Source of the DNA: an uncultured Tenacibaculum sp.
Lineage (GTDB): Bacteria > Bacteroidota > Bacteroidia > Flavobacteriales > Flavobacteriaceae
Assembly (NCBI GenBank): GCA_937922085.1
Contig: CAKZVD010000032.1
Location: forward strand, 30,526 to 94,525
Length of the DNA: 64,000 bases
Direction of reading: 5' to 3'
The position numbers and the translations under genes were made by a program. The notes under the pieces were generated by a model. The model saw only the letters and a program-made list of their open reading frames with translations. It did no database searches and was not told where the DNA came from. Shown piece by piece: positions 34,968-44,700 of this stretch (its first letter is position 1; every line of letters starts with the position of its first letter).

Positions 34968-35684
34968 TTAAATTAATTTACTTAAATTATCAATGCCTAC
35001 ATAGCGTTCTACTGTAAACCCCTCAGCATAAGGAACTCCGATTAAACGACCTAAATCTTTAGCTCTGTATTCAATACTTTCTGTAAAATTTTTACTTGTT
35101 ATAGGTGTTTCAGGCTCGCTACTCTTAGGATCATAGAATTGAGAAGAATAGGCTAAAACAGAAGCTACTTTTTTATTCATAAAACCAGTTACGTCTACTA
35201 CAAAATCGGGCTCAATGTTTTTCCATTGAATGTAATGGTATACTATTTTAGGTCTCCATTTTTCTTGTTTTATGCCATCAATTTCAGTTTCTATTTTTAG
35301 TAACCCACTTAAAAAACAAGCGTCAGAGACTACTTTACTACCTTTTGGATGATCTATATGTCGATCGTCGATAGCATTGCACAAAACTATTTCTGGTTGG
35401 TATTTACGAATCATTTTTATGATTGCTAATTGGTGTTCTTTGTCATTCACAAAAAAACCGTCTGCAAATCTTAAATTTTCACGAACACTAACACCTAAAA
35501 TTTCACCTGCTTTTGCAGCCTCTTTGTCTCTTAATTCAGCAGAACCTCTTGTACCTAACTCACCACGAGTTAAATCTACAATTCCCACTTTTTTTCCTAA
35601 GGATACTTCTTTTGCAATGGTTGCTGCTGCCCCTAATTCCACATCATCAGGATGTGCTCCAAAAGCTAATATGTCTAGTTTCAT
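34968..35684 (-). CDS. bshB1: Bacillithiol biosynthesis deacetylase BshB1
   Basis: BshB1 deacetylates GlcNAc-malate to GlcN-malate, the second step of bacillithiol synthesis. The 238-aa LmbE-fold protein has the zinc motif AFGAHPDDVELG (His/Asp/Asp, ~8-19) and the second metal site DDRHIDHPKGS (~112-122). It also has the typical TRGELGTRGSAELRDKEAA segment and the late FYDPKSSEPETPITSKNF stretch. The start overlaps the stop of the upstream OmpA-like gene by four bases, so the two are translationally coupled. Confidence 0.94.
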   Translation of the reverse strand: MKLDILAFGAHPDDVELGAAATIAKEVSLGKKVGIVDLTRGELGTRGSAELRDKEAAKAGEILGVSVRENLRFADGFFVNDKEHQLAIIKMIRKYQPEIVLCNAIDDRHIDHPKGSKVVSDACFLSGLLKIETEIDGIKQEKWRPKIVYHYIQWKNIEPDFVVDVTGFMNKKVASVLAYSSQFYDPKSSEPETPITSKNFTESIEYRAKDLGRLIGVPYAEGFTVERYVGIDNLSKLI

Positions 35685-36127
35685 TTTTTTACTTCTTTTA
35701 AAAATTTCATTTTCTCTTTATCTATGATTGTAAATTCGATTCTTCTGTTTTCTTCAGGATTTATATGAACTCCAATAGGGGAATCTTTGCCAAATCCAAT
35801 TGAGTTGATTTTTAAGGGATTAATGCCTAATTTAATTAATAATTTTTTAACCATTTCAGCTCTTTTATCTGTCAATATTCGGTTATTCTTTGTTTTACCC
35901 TCATTTGAAGTATTGCTTTCTACAGAATAATAATTCCCATTTTTCTTTATATAGTTGGCAATCTTCTTTATTGCATCTAAAGAACCTTCTCTAAAAGAGA
36001 GTTCTTTATATTTAAACTGAATTTTTTTAGCTAAACTATCTAAATACACATCTTTTTTAAACTTTTGAGCAGTAATATTAAGGGTAACTAAAAAACTTAT
36101 AATAATTATTCCCTTTTTCTTCCACAT
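35681..36127 (-). CDS. OmpA-family C-terminal domain protein
   Basis: The 148-aa product has a signal peptide (1-19, LNITAQ) and one OmpA-like peptidoglycan-binding domain. Visible parts are the initial strand and helix (LSFREGSLDAIKKIANYIKK), YYSVESNTSNEG replacing the usual GHTD stretch, the helix RAEMVKKLLIKLGINPLKINSIGFG, and NPEENRRIEFTII with the conserved N..NRR-E signature. It overlaps bshB1 by four bases and lies six bases after the trans-sulfuration gene, so these three probably form one operon. Confidence 0.85.
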   Translation of the reverse strand: MWKKKGIIIISFLVTLNITAQKFKKDVYLDSLAKKIQFKYKELSFREGSLDAIKKIANYIKKNGNYYSVESNTSNEGKTKNNRILTDKRAEMVKKLLIKLGINPLKINSIGFGKDSPIGVHINPEENRRIEFTIIDKEKMKFLKEVKK

Positions 36128-36133
36128 TATAAA

Positions 36134-37285
36134 TTACATTTTGTCTAAAGCCTGTTCAATATCAGCAATTAAATCTTCTACTTCTTCAATTCCTACAGAA
36201 AACCGAATCAATCCATCTTTAATACCTTGCTTATCTCTTTCTTCAGGAGATAATAATGCGTGTGAGGTTTGCGACGGATTTAACATAGTACTTTCTACAC
36301 CTGCCAAGCTCATAGACGGTTTTATTAACTGTAAATTACGTTGAAATTCCATTGCATCTATTTCTTCAGTTAATTCAAAAGATAACATTCCACCAAATGC
36401 TTTCATCTGTTTTTTAGCTAATTCATAATCTTTATGAGAAGTTAAACCAGGGTAATAAACGGTATCTATTTTAGAATTATTTTCTAAATAAGTAGCCATC
36501 TTTAAAGCATTTTCACTTTGATATTTAACACGTAAACTCATTGTTTTCATACTCCTTTCTAACATCCAAACGGTAAAATCACTTAAACTTCCACCTAAAT
36601 TTTTAGCCAAATTCCATATTCTTTCAATATGTGTATCTGAAGCCGCAACAGCGCCCGCTAATATATCAGAATGACCTCCCATATATTTTGTAGCAGAGTG
36701 AACCATAATATCAATTCCAAAATCAACAGGAGTTTGATTAATAGGAGAAGCAAAAGTATTGTCTATCATTGTAATGATTCCATTTGCTTTCGCAAGCTCA
36801 GAAACGGCTGTTAGGTCTACAATTTTCAATAACGGATTCGAAGGCGTTTCAATAAAAATAACTTTGGTGTTTTCTTTTATTTCGGTTTTAAAATCTGCTA
36901 TAGCTAAACTTTTAGTGAAAGAATATTCAATACCAAATTTATCAAACTCTTCAACTACAAAGTTATAAGTACCTCCATATAAGGTTTCTTGTAATACTAC
37001 ATGATCTCCTTTTTGTAAAAAAGCAAGCATAGTAGTACTTATTGCAGCCATTCCTGAACCAAAAATTAAACCTGCTTCTGTTTTTTCTAAGGCAGCTATT
37101 TTTTTACATAATGCTTCTTGATTTGGGGTATTAAAATATCGAGGATATCTTTTTACATCAACATCATAAAATTGATATGAAGTAGACATATAAATAGGAG
37201 AAATAGCTCCTTTAAATTGCTCGTCTTTAATTTCACCAACATGAGTACATATAGTGTTTACACCTAGTTTATCTGTTTTTTTCAT
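36134..37285 (-). CDS. PLP-dependent trans-sulfuration enzyme (Cys/Met metabolism family)
   Basis: The 383-aa fold-type I PLP enzyme belongs to the cystathionine gamma-synthase / gamma-lyase / methionine gamma-lyase family. Signatures are YPRYFNTPNQEALCKKIAALE, GSGMAAISTTMLAFL, ETPSNPLLKIVDL, the PLP-lysine motif VHSATKYMGGHSDILAG (Lys in ATKY) and the C-terminal LIRFSVGIEEVEDLIADIEQAL. The exact reaction cannot be fixed from motifs. It is first in a likely operon with the OmpA-like gene and bshB1, which links it to thiol metabolism by context (cysteine feeds bacillithiol). Confidence 0.9.
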   Translation of the reverse strand: MKKTDKLGVNTICTHVGEIKDEQFKGAISPIYMSTSYQFYDVDVKRYPRYFNTPNQEALCKKIAALEKTEAGLIFGSGMAAISTTMLAFLQKGDHVVLQETLYGGTYNFVVEEFDKFGIEYSFTKSLAIADFKTEIKENTKVIFIETPSNPLLKIVDLTAVSELAKANGIITMIDNTFASPINQTPVDFGIDIMVHSATKYMGGHSDILAGAVAASDTHIERIWNLAKNLGGSLSDFTVWMLERSMKTMSLRVKYQSENALKMATYLENNSKIDTVYYPGLTSHKDYELAKKQMKAFGGMLSFELTEEIDAMEFQRNLQLIKPSMSLAGVESTMLNPSQTSHALLSPEERDKQGIKDGLIRFSVGIEEVEDLIADIEQALDKM

Positions 37286-37356
37286 GTAAAAAAATTTAGC
37301 CTCTAAATTACTAAAACCATTCTATAGCTTCAAATAAATTCAATATCTTCGCCCAT

Positions 37357-38100
37357 ATGATATCTGTAGTTGTTGTTGGTAATGGTAATGTAGCGCATCA
37401 TTTGATTCAAGCTTTCATTAAAAATGAGAATATTGAGTTACTTCAAGTATATGCCCGTACTATTAAAAGTATACAATATTTACAGAATTATACTTCAATA
37501 ACAGATGATTTATCGTTAATAATGGAAGCAGATGTATGCATAGTTGCTGTTTCTGATGACGCCATTTCAGAAGTTTCATCTCAATTAAAAACTAAAAATT
37601 TAATAGCTCATACTTCTGGAAGTGTCACTATTAGTTCACTGAAAAATAAAAGTAGAAAAGGTGTTTTTTATCCACTACAAAGTTTTTCAAAAGAGAAAGA
37701 TGTTAATTTTAAAGAAGTTCCTTTTTGTTTGGAAGCAGAGGATAAAAATGATTTAAAATTATTAGAAAACTTAGCTGCTTCTATTGGTGAAAAAATATAT
37801 CATATTAATTCCCATCAACGCAGTAAGTTACATGTTGCAGCTGTATTCGTTAATAATTTTACGAATCATATGTATACAATTGGGAATGATATTTGTAATG
37901 AGTACAATGTTCCTTTTGAAGTGTTAAATCCTTTAATAAAAGAAACAGCAGACAAAATTGAGCATATGGTTCCTAAAGAAGCACAAACTGGACCTGCTAA
38001 AAGAAATGATATAGAAACTATAGAAAGACATCTTAGTTTATTAAATAAAGAACAACAAGAGATTTATAAAACAATCACAAAATCAATCCAAAATGGATAA
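37357..38100 (+). CDS. Rossmann-like/DUF2520 NADP-binding protein
   Basis: The 247-aa product has an N-terminal Rossmann domain opening with VVVGNGNVAHHLIQAF (GxGxxA nucleotide-binding loop) and a C-terminal helical DUF2520 domain containing LHVAAVFVNNFTNHMY and AQTGPAKRNDIETIERHL. The architecture is that of ProC/KARI-like reductases; the substrate is unknown. A TATCTTCG, near the -7 consensus, ends only about eleven bases before the ATG, suggesting a very short or absent leader. It overlaps the next gene by 8 bases. Confidence 0.88.
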   Translation: MISVVVVGNGNVAHHLIQAFIKNENIELLQVYARTIKSIQYLQNYTSITDDLSLIMEADVCIVAVSDDAISEVSSQLKTKNLIAHTSGSVTISSLKNKSRKGVFYPLQSFSKEKDVNFKEVPFCLEAEDKNDLKLLENLAASIGEKIYHINSHQRSKLHVAAVFVNNFTNHMYTIGNDICNEYNVPFEVLNPLIKETADKIEHMVPKEAQTGPAKRNDIETIERHLSLLNKEQQEIYKTITKSIQNG

Positions 38101-38620
38101 AAGCTATAAAGAACTTTTTAATGATGTAACAACATTTATTTTTGATGTTGATGGAGTATTAACAAACGGTATTGTTACTGTTTTTCCTAATGGAGAGTTA
38201 GTAAGACAAATGAACATAAAAGATGGTTATGCTTTAAAAGCAGCCGTAAAAGCAGGTTATAAAGTTTGTATTATTTCTGGCGGAAAAAATGAAGGAGTTC
38301 GTACTCGATTAGCTAATTTAGGAATTACAGATATTTATTTAGGAGCTCATAATAAAATTCTTCAATATGAGGAACTTGTAGAGAAGTACAATTTAAAAGC
38401 TGAAAACGTTTTGTATATGGGAGATGATATTCCTGATTTTCCTGTGATGGATAAAGTAGGAGTTCCTTGTTGTCCCAATGACGGTGTTAGAGAGTTACAA
38501 GAAATATCGGTATACATTTCAGATAAAAAAGGAGGAGAAGGTTGTGCAAGAGATGTTATTGAACAGGTAATGAGAGTACAAAGAAAGTGGAATGATAATT
38601 TTGACGCTAAATATGATTAA
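38093..38620 (+). CDS. KdsC-like HAD phosphatase
   Basis: The 175-aa HAD phosphatase matches 3-deoxy-D-manno-octulosonate-8-phosphate phosphatase in length and motifs: motif I FIFDVDGVLTNG (two catalytic Asps), motif II ISGGKNEGVRTRL, and motif III/IV YMGDDIPDFPVM followed by CPNDGV. KdsC removes phosphate from KDO-8-P for lipopolysaccharide synthesis. It overlaps the DUF2520 gene by 8 bases, a pairing I recall as common in Flavobacteria, so the two are co-translated. No other kds gene is nearby. Confidence 0.88.
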   Translation: MDKSYKELFNDVTTFIFDVDGVLTNGIVTVFPNGELVRQMNIKDGYALKAAVKAGYKVCIISGGKNEGVRTRLANLGITDIYLGAHNKILQYEELVEKYNLKAENVLYMGDDIPDFPVMDKVGVPCCPNDGVRELQEISVYISDKKGGEGCARDVIEQVMRVQRKWNDNFDAKYD

Positions 38621-38706
38621 AGAATAAAAACTAACATTTGTTATTTTAAAAATCAAATTTAATACTAATTTTTACATACGAATAATACATTTAATTTAAT
38701 ATATAT

Positions 38707-39132
38707 ATGAAGAGAGTAGCACTTACATTTTTATTTTTTGCAATAGCAATAACAATGAGTGCCCAAAGTATTTTTGGGAAATGGGAGAATAAAGACGAAG
38801 AAACAGGAAAAGTAGATAGCGTTATTGAAGTATTTGAAAAGGATGGTAAGGCGTATGCTAAAATTGTTGAAATAACTGATGAAGCTAGAAAAGATGCTGT
38901 TTGTGATTTGTGTTCAGGAAAAAATAAGAATCAACCTATTTTAGGAATGACTATTTTAACTGGATTGAAAAAAGATGGAGATGAATGGTCTGGTGGAAAA
39001 ATTTTAGATCCTAAAAATGGTAAAACATACAAATGTTATATTCAGTTAGTTGAAAGTGATAAGCTGAAAATTAGAGGATATATTGGTTTTGCTCTAATAG
39101 GAAGAACCGCATATTGGTACAGACAAAAATAA
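38707..39132 (+). CDS. DUF2147 secreted protein
   Basis: The 141-aa product has a signal peptide (1-20, TMSAQ). The mature domain reads SIFGKWENKDEETGKVDSVIEV, then IVEITDEARKDAVCDLCSGKNK, GGKILDPKNGKTYKCYIQL and LKIRGYIGFALIGRTAYWYR, the full DUF2147 pattern. It is a lipocalin-like beta-barrel family of unknown role, frequent in Bacteroidota. It is monocistronic and convergent with the REC-GT2 genes. Confidence 0.9.
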   Translation: MKRVALTFLFFAIAITMSAQSIFGKWENKDEETGKVDSVIEVFEKDGKAYAKIVEITDEARKDAVCDLCSGKNKNQPILGMTILTGLKKDGDEWSGGKILDPKNGKTYKCYIQLVESDKLKIRGYIGFALIGRTAYWYRQK

Positions 39133-39164
39133 AATTGCCTGTACATACTTTTAAAATATTTTAA

Positions 39165-39201
39165 AGCTCTAATAAATTTAATTATTTATTAGAGTTTTTT
39201 T
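39165..39201. terminator. Bidirectional terminator between DUF2147 and REC-GT2 genes
   Basis: CTCTAATAAAT (39167-39177) pairs with ATTTATTAGAG (39184-39194); a run of Ts follows. It separates two convergent genes. Confidence 0.85.
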
Positions 39202-40339
39202 ATTTGTAAAATGTAGCTATTTTTCTTAGTTGTAAAGCAATACTTAAAGAGTCTTTCATAGATAATTTAGAACCATCTACATGAACCCATCTTCTAAGTG
39301 GTTGTTCACAAATCATTTTATTAGCCTTTTCCCCGTAATGTTTTTTTAATCTTAAAAACATCTCTACATCAAATAACCAACGAGTTATAAATTTATCATT
39401 AAATAAAATAGGAATTAATTCTTTATCTATAATTTTTGCACCACACTGAGTGTCTTTAAACTTCATTCCTAAAATCTTTTGAATAATGTAATTTATAATT
39501 AAACTAATTAATTGTCTTGAAGATTGTCTCGCTATATTGGCGCCCATTCTATCAATTCTAGACCCGCTTACAATCTTGTAATCGTTCATTTCAATTGTGT
39601 TTACTAAATTATCAAAATCATTAAAATCTGTAGATAAATCAGCATCAAGAAAACCTATATAATCTAAATTTAAATCGGTGTCATTTGTTAAATAGAGCAT
39701 ACCTTGCCTTACAGCTTCCGCTTTTCCACCATTTTTTGCACAATCATATACACTAATATGATCTTTATTAGTTTCTTGTAATTTATTTAAAACTTGTAAA
39801 GTATTATCTGTACTACCATCATTTACAAAGCATAAATGATATCCTAAATTTTTATTTGTAAAATGAGTGAATATATCATCAGAAAGTCTTTCAACTTCAT
39901 TGTAGCAAGGTATAACAACACCTATACATTTTTCTCTAATAATAGTATTTGAACCTTCTGTTTTTTCATTAGTGATAAAAGGCGGCGCACCAATTAATTT
40001 ATTGATTCTAACAGTTATTTCACTTAATGAAACAGGTTTTCTAATGTATTCATCTACGCCATATTCAAATAGCTCTAAAACAATATCTTCTTCTTTAGAT
40101 CCAGAAGTAACTACAGTTTTGGTTTCAATAGAAGATTCTTTGATATGTTTTAATATCTCTATACCTGCCATTTCAGGCATACTAATATCTACAGTAACCA
40201 AATCTGGTTTAAAAGATTCGATTAATTTGATACCTTCTTCTTTTGTACTAGCTGTTTTTACTTCGTATCCAATTTCAGATAATTTTTTCTTTAACGAAAG
40301 TAAAATTAATTTTTGATCGTCTATTATAATTATTCTCAT
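39200..40339 (-). CDS. Response-regulator receiver fused to family-2 glycosyltransferase (REC-GT2), copy B
   Basis: The 379-aa fusion has a complete receiver domain (1-~118; Asp7/Asp8, phospho-acceptor Asp51 in VTVDISMPEM, switch Thr78, Lys101 in IRKPVS) joined by a short linker to a GT-A glycosyltransferase (~133-379). The GT part resembles dolichyl-phosphate glucosyltransferase Alg5/DPM1: VVIPCYNEVERL, CFVNDGSTDNTL, NGGKAEAVRQG, LDADLSTD (DxD), SGSR, KDTQCGAKI and WLFDVEMFLR. It has no membrane helix. The likely role is transfer of a sugar to a polyprenyl phosphate under phosphorylation control. No kinase is adjacent. It is a tandem paralogue of the next gene. Confidence 0.88.
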   Translation of the reverse strand: MRIIIIDDQKLILLSLKKKLSEIGYEVKTASTKEEGIKLIESFKPDLVTVDISMPEMAGIEILKHIKESSIETKTVVTSGSKEEDIVLELFEYGVDEYIRKPVSLSEITVRINKLIGAPPFITNEKTEGSNTIIREKCIGVVIPCYNEVERLSDDIFTHFTNKNLGYHLCFVNDGSTDNTLQVLNKLQETNKDHISVYDCAKNGGKAEAVRQGMLYLTNDTDLNLDYIGFLDADLSTDFNDFDNLVNTIEMNDYKIVSGSRIDRMGANIARQSSRQLISLIINYIIQKILGMKFKDTQCGAKIIDKELIPILFNDKFITRWLFDVEMFLRLKKHYGEKANKMICEQPLRRWVHVDGSKLSMKDSLSIALQLRKIATFYK

Positions 40340-40450
40340 ATATCTTGTGGTTTATGCATTCATTTAAGCATCTACCTCCCCCGATATATGGTATTTTCTC
40401 CGTCATAAATATACAATTATTTTTGATATATAATCTTTATTGTCAGTTTT

Positions 40451-41578
40451 TTATCGATAATGTGTGGCAATCTTTGTAAGTTGAAAAACTATTTTTAAGG
40501 AATCTTTCATAGACAACTTTGACCCATCAGCGTGTACCCATCTTTTTAAAGGTTGTTCATATATTAGTTTTTTTGCTTTTTCTCCATAATGTTTTTTCAT
40601 TCTTAAAAACATTTCTACATCAAACAACCATCTTGTTATAAATTTATCATTGAATAACATTGGAACAGATTCTTTATCTATAATTTTAGCACCACATTGT
40701 GTGTCTTTAAATTTCATTCCTAGAATTTTTTGAATAATAAAATTAATAGTCATACTAATTAACTGGCGTGTAGATTCTTTGTGAATGTTAGCACCCATTC
40801 TAGTAATTCTAGAACCGCTTACAATTTTATAATCTGTAGTTTCAATAGTTTTTACTAAGTCATCAAAATCTTTAAAATCTGTAGATAAATCAGCATCTAA
40901 AAAACCAATATAATCCAATTCACTATTTTTTGCTAAATGCAACATACCTTGCCTAACAGCTTCTGCTTTTCCGCCATTTTTCTCACAATTATATACACTA
41001 ATATAATCTTCTCTTCCTTTACTTAATTTATTTAAAACATCTAATGTTTTATCGGTACTACCGTCATTAACAAAACATAAATGATACCCTAAATTAGCAT
41101 ATACAAAACTAGTAAATTCATCACTTAATAATCGATCCTCTTCATTATAACAAGGTATAACAACCCCAATACAGTTTTCCCTTATGAAACCATTTGTAGC
41201 AGATTCTTTTTCTTTTGTAGTAGGTTTACCAATTAATTTTCTTACTCTGGCTACTACTTCATTAAGAGACACTGGTTTTTTCATGTAATCGTCTATACCT
41301 AAATCAAAACCTTTTAAGATGGTTTCTTCTTTGGTATCACCAGACATTACCATTATTTTGGTTGCTATCGCAGCTGCTTTAATATATTTTACAATATCTA
41401 AGCCAGACATTTTAGGTAAATTAATATCAACAATTACTAACTCAGGCTTTTCTATATTAAAAAGTTCAATTCCTTCTCCACCAGTTTTAGCAGTAATTAC
41501 TTCATAACCTAGATCGGTTAATTTCTTTTCAAGGGAAAGTAAAACTAAAGTTTGATCATCAATGGTAAGTATTTTCAT
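40451..41578 (-). CDS. Response-regulator receiver fused to family-2 glycosyltransferase (REC-GT2), copy A
   Basis: The 375-aa protein has the same architecture as its neighbour and is clearly paralogous over its length: receiver (1-~118; Asp7/Asp8, Asp51 in VIVDINLPKM, Ser in VMSGDT, Lys in MKKPVS), linker, then an Alg5/DPM1-like GT2 with VVIPCYNEEDRL, CFVNDGSTDKTL, LDADLSTDF and WLFDVEMFLRMKKHYGEKA. All receiver and DxD residues are intact in both copies, so neither looks decayed. It is transcribed divergently from the GT-C-like operon starting at 41742, with about 160 bases between them, consistent with a joint system. Confidence 0.88.
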   Translation of the reverse strand: MKILTIDDQTLVLLSLEKKLTDLGYEVITAKTGGEGIELFNIEKPELVIVDINLPKMSGLDIVKYIKAAAIATKIMVMSGDTKEETILKGFDLGIDDYMKKPVSLNEVVARVRKLIGKPTTKEKESATNGFIRENCIGVVIPCYNEEDRLLSDEFTSFVYANLGYHLCFVNDGSTDKTLDVLNKLSKGREDYISVYNCEKNGGKAEAVRQGMLHLAKNSELDYIGFLDADLSTDFKDFDDLVKTIETTDYKIVSGSRITRMGANIHKESTRQLISMTINFIIQKILGMKFKDTQCGAKIIDKESVPMLFNDKFITRWLFDVEMFLRMKKHYGEKAKKLIYEQPLKRWVHADGSKLSMKDSLKIVFQLTKIATHYR

Positions 41579-41741
41579 AATTTTATATTTAATTAATTTT
41601 TTACCTCCCCAAGGGTAATTTACTACTATTTTACGGATAAAGAGCCAGCTACTGTTTTTTTTTAGACGAATACACTGTTTAATTCGATGACTGTTGTTTT
41701 AAACTATTCTCCATTATTGTATATTTAAGGAAAAATAGTAA

Positions 41742-44700
41742 TTGAATAAAAAAACAAATAAATATCTTGTAAGTGCACTTCTCATAGGAATTGTGTATCA
41801 TACTACGTGTATCTTTTATACATTGGAGTATACTTATGATGCATTAATTCATTTGTTTTTTTCTAATCATTATGCAAATAGTTGGTTTGAACCATGGAAT
41901 TATAGTTGGTATACAGGCTTTACAGTAATGGGATATCCTCCTTTAGTACATCAATCTATCGGGCTTTTATCCTATGTAGGAGGTTTAAAATTTGGACTTT
42001 TTTTAGTCAGTATAATTGCTATTACTTTATTTATTACAGGAGTTTATCGTTTTGCATTATTAATGACAGCAAATAGAAAAGTAGCAGGTTATGCTGCTTT
42101 AATTGGTGTTTTTTCTTCCTCCTTTGCAGAAACTTTACATATTTTTGGGCAATTACCAAGTATTGTAGGTATTTCTCTTTTAATGCATGCTTTGCCTGAA
42201 GTATACTTATGGTTAAAAGTAGGAAAACTTAATTTTTTAATAAAAGCATTAGCTTTAATGTCTGTAACGGTAACATCTCATCATGTTACACCTATATTCG
42301 GAATGGTGTTTTTTATTTTCCCGTTAATAGGAATGGTTATTATGGATACCGCATCTGAAGAGGTGGGGGATTTTAAAAAAATAACATTAAAAGTTTTTTT
42401 AAGAACGTTTGCTCGTTTATTTAAAAGAATGATAATTTTTGGTTTATCATCTTTGTTACTAATTATTTTTTGCATACTTCCTTATTGGATTAATACAAAG
42501 AAAAACCCAATAACTCAAGTTCCGATTCCGCATGGGTCTAGAGATAATTTTTTAGAAATCACTTCTTCAGGACTCGTCTTTTTCTTAATACCTTGGGGTA
42601 TTATTTTACTAATATTACCTTATATATTCTATAGATATTATAGTAAAAGGTATTTGTTTTTTGGATTGTCTATTACAATATTAACTGTTTTGGGTACAGG
42701 AGGAACAACACCAATACCTAAAAAAATGTTAGGGGATACTGCTTTTAATATTCTAACATTAGATCGATTTACGCTTTGGGCTTCTATAATGTCATTACCC
42801 ATTTTTGGTGAGTTTGTATATCGATTTGTAGAAGCAGATTTGAAAGAGTTATTACAGAAAAAAATAGGAGCAGTGGCTCACCGTTTATTAGGAGGAATAT
42901 TAGCTGTTTCTTTTTTAGCTATTTCTATTTTTTCTATAAGCTTAGGGTATTTTCGTCCCTCTCAGCCTCAAAAAATAAAAATGCTTCCTATTGTAAATTT
43001 CTTAAATCAAGATCAGCATGATCATTGGAGGTATCTTACTTTAGGTTTTGGTGATCAAATAGCTTGGTTAAGTGCTCAAACAAAAGCAATGAGTGTTGAT
43101 GGTAATTATCATTCTGCAAGAAGATTACCAGAACTTACCACTAGAGCAATTGAACGGTTAGAAAACTCAAAGTTTAAAGGAATTGAAGGCTTAGGTTCGT
43201 TACAACAATTTTTAACGGTACCTGAAAAGTATAACTTAAAGTATATATTTTCGAATGATAAGTTTTACGATCCCATATTATATTTTACGGGTTGGCAACG
43301 CCTACAGCAATTAGAAAATGGAATTATGGTTTGGGAGCGCTTAGGAATTCCACCGCTGTCTACAATACTTCCAAAACAAGATGTGCCTAGATATCAAAAA
43401 ATAATGTGGGGAGTCATTCCTTTTTTGACAGTAATCTTCACTTTTTTTGTAATTAACATTCAATCATTAGGAAATAGAGTGTTAAAGATTTTTAAAATCC
43501 CGAAATCGGAATATGTAAAATTTAAAACTTCTTACACTAAGTTTTCAAAACCAGTCTTAAGGTTTTCATTTATTTGGGGTATTTTTATTTTAATAGTATT
43601 AAGTTTTGGGTTCTATCATTTTTATATTGAAAATAAAACTCAGATTACCCCAAAAAGTGTAATACGCTCTTATTTTGATGCGCTCGATTTTAAACGTTTT
43701 GAAGAAGCATTTTCCTATGTAGATCCTAAAACTGAAATCCAATTAGATCAATATATGTTAGAAATAGCAGTTAATGATGGCTTGTTAAGTTCTTATGCAA
43801 AATTAGAGTCTATATATATTGAAATTAAAAATAAAACTAAAAAAGAAGCAAAAGCATTTGTAACTACAGATTGGGTAACTCCTTTAGAAAAAATAGAGAA
43901 AAAATATATTTTCGAATTAATAAAAAGAAATAGAAAATGGTATTTGAAGATAGATAAACCAAATGCAGATCTTCCTCCAGATCAATTATTAATAACAAAT
44001 AAAACAACGTATTTTAATCATGGAAGAAGAAGAATTACTACACAACAAACGTTACATGAAGATGTGTTAAAACAACCTGTTTTAGAAGTCTTATCGTCTA
44101 AATTGGTTAAGAACGGAAAAAGTTATGCAATCGTAGGAACTATTCAAAATGTAGATAATGTGCCCGCAGATGTTGCTTTAAAAGCAACATTATATAATGA
44201 TTCAAATAAAAAGATAGCAGCATATAATGCTAAATACCATATGAAGCATAAATTAATGCCTAAAGAAACTTCTAATTTTAGGATTAATTTTGAAGGAATA
44301 GCATGGTCTAAAACAAAAGATTCTATTCCGAAAACATTTAATCCAGATGAGTTTACACCCACCGAATTTGAGGAGCAACCTACAGTGTTTAATTTACATT
44401 GTGAAGGAAATGTAGCAAATTCTGATTTATATAAAAAAGTAGGAATTGATAATATTGCGATTAGTGATACTAAAATATCAGGTTCTGTTTTTAATACTGA
44501 TACAGAAGAGGTAACTATTTGTCAATTATTAGTATCTTATTATTCTGAAGAAAAGGAAATTATATGGGTAGATAATTTGTTTTTAAAAGAAGGTATTAGA
44601 CAACAGAGAAAACAAGATTTTAGTATTACACTAAAAGATTTAAATACTTTAAATGTAATTAATAACAGTTTAGAGTTTTGTTTTGTAAACGGTTTACCAA

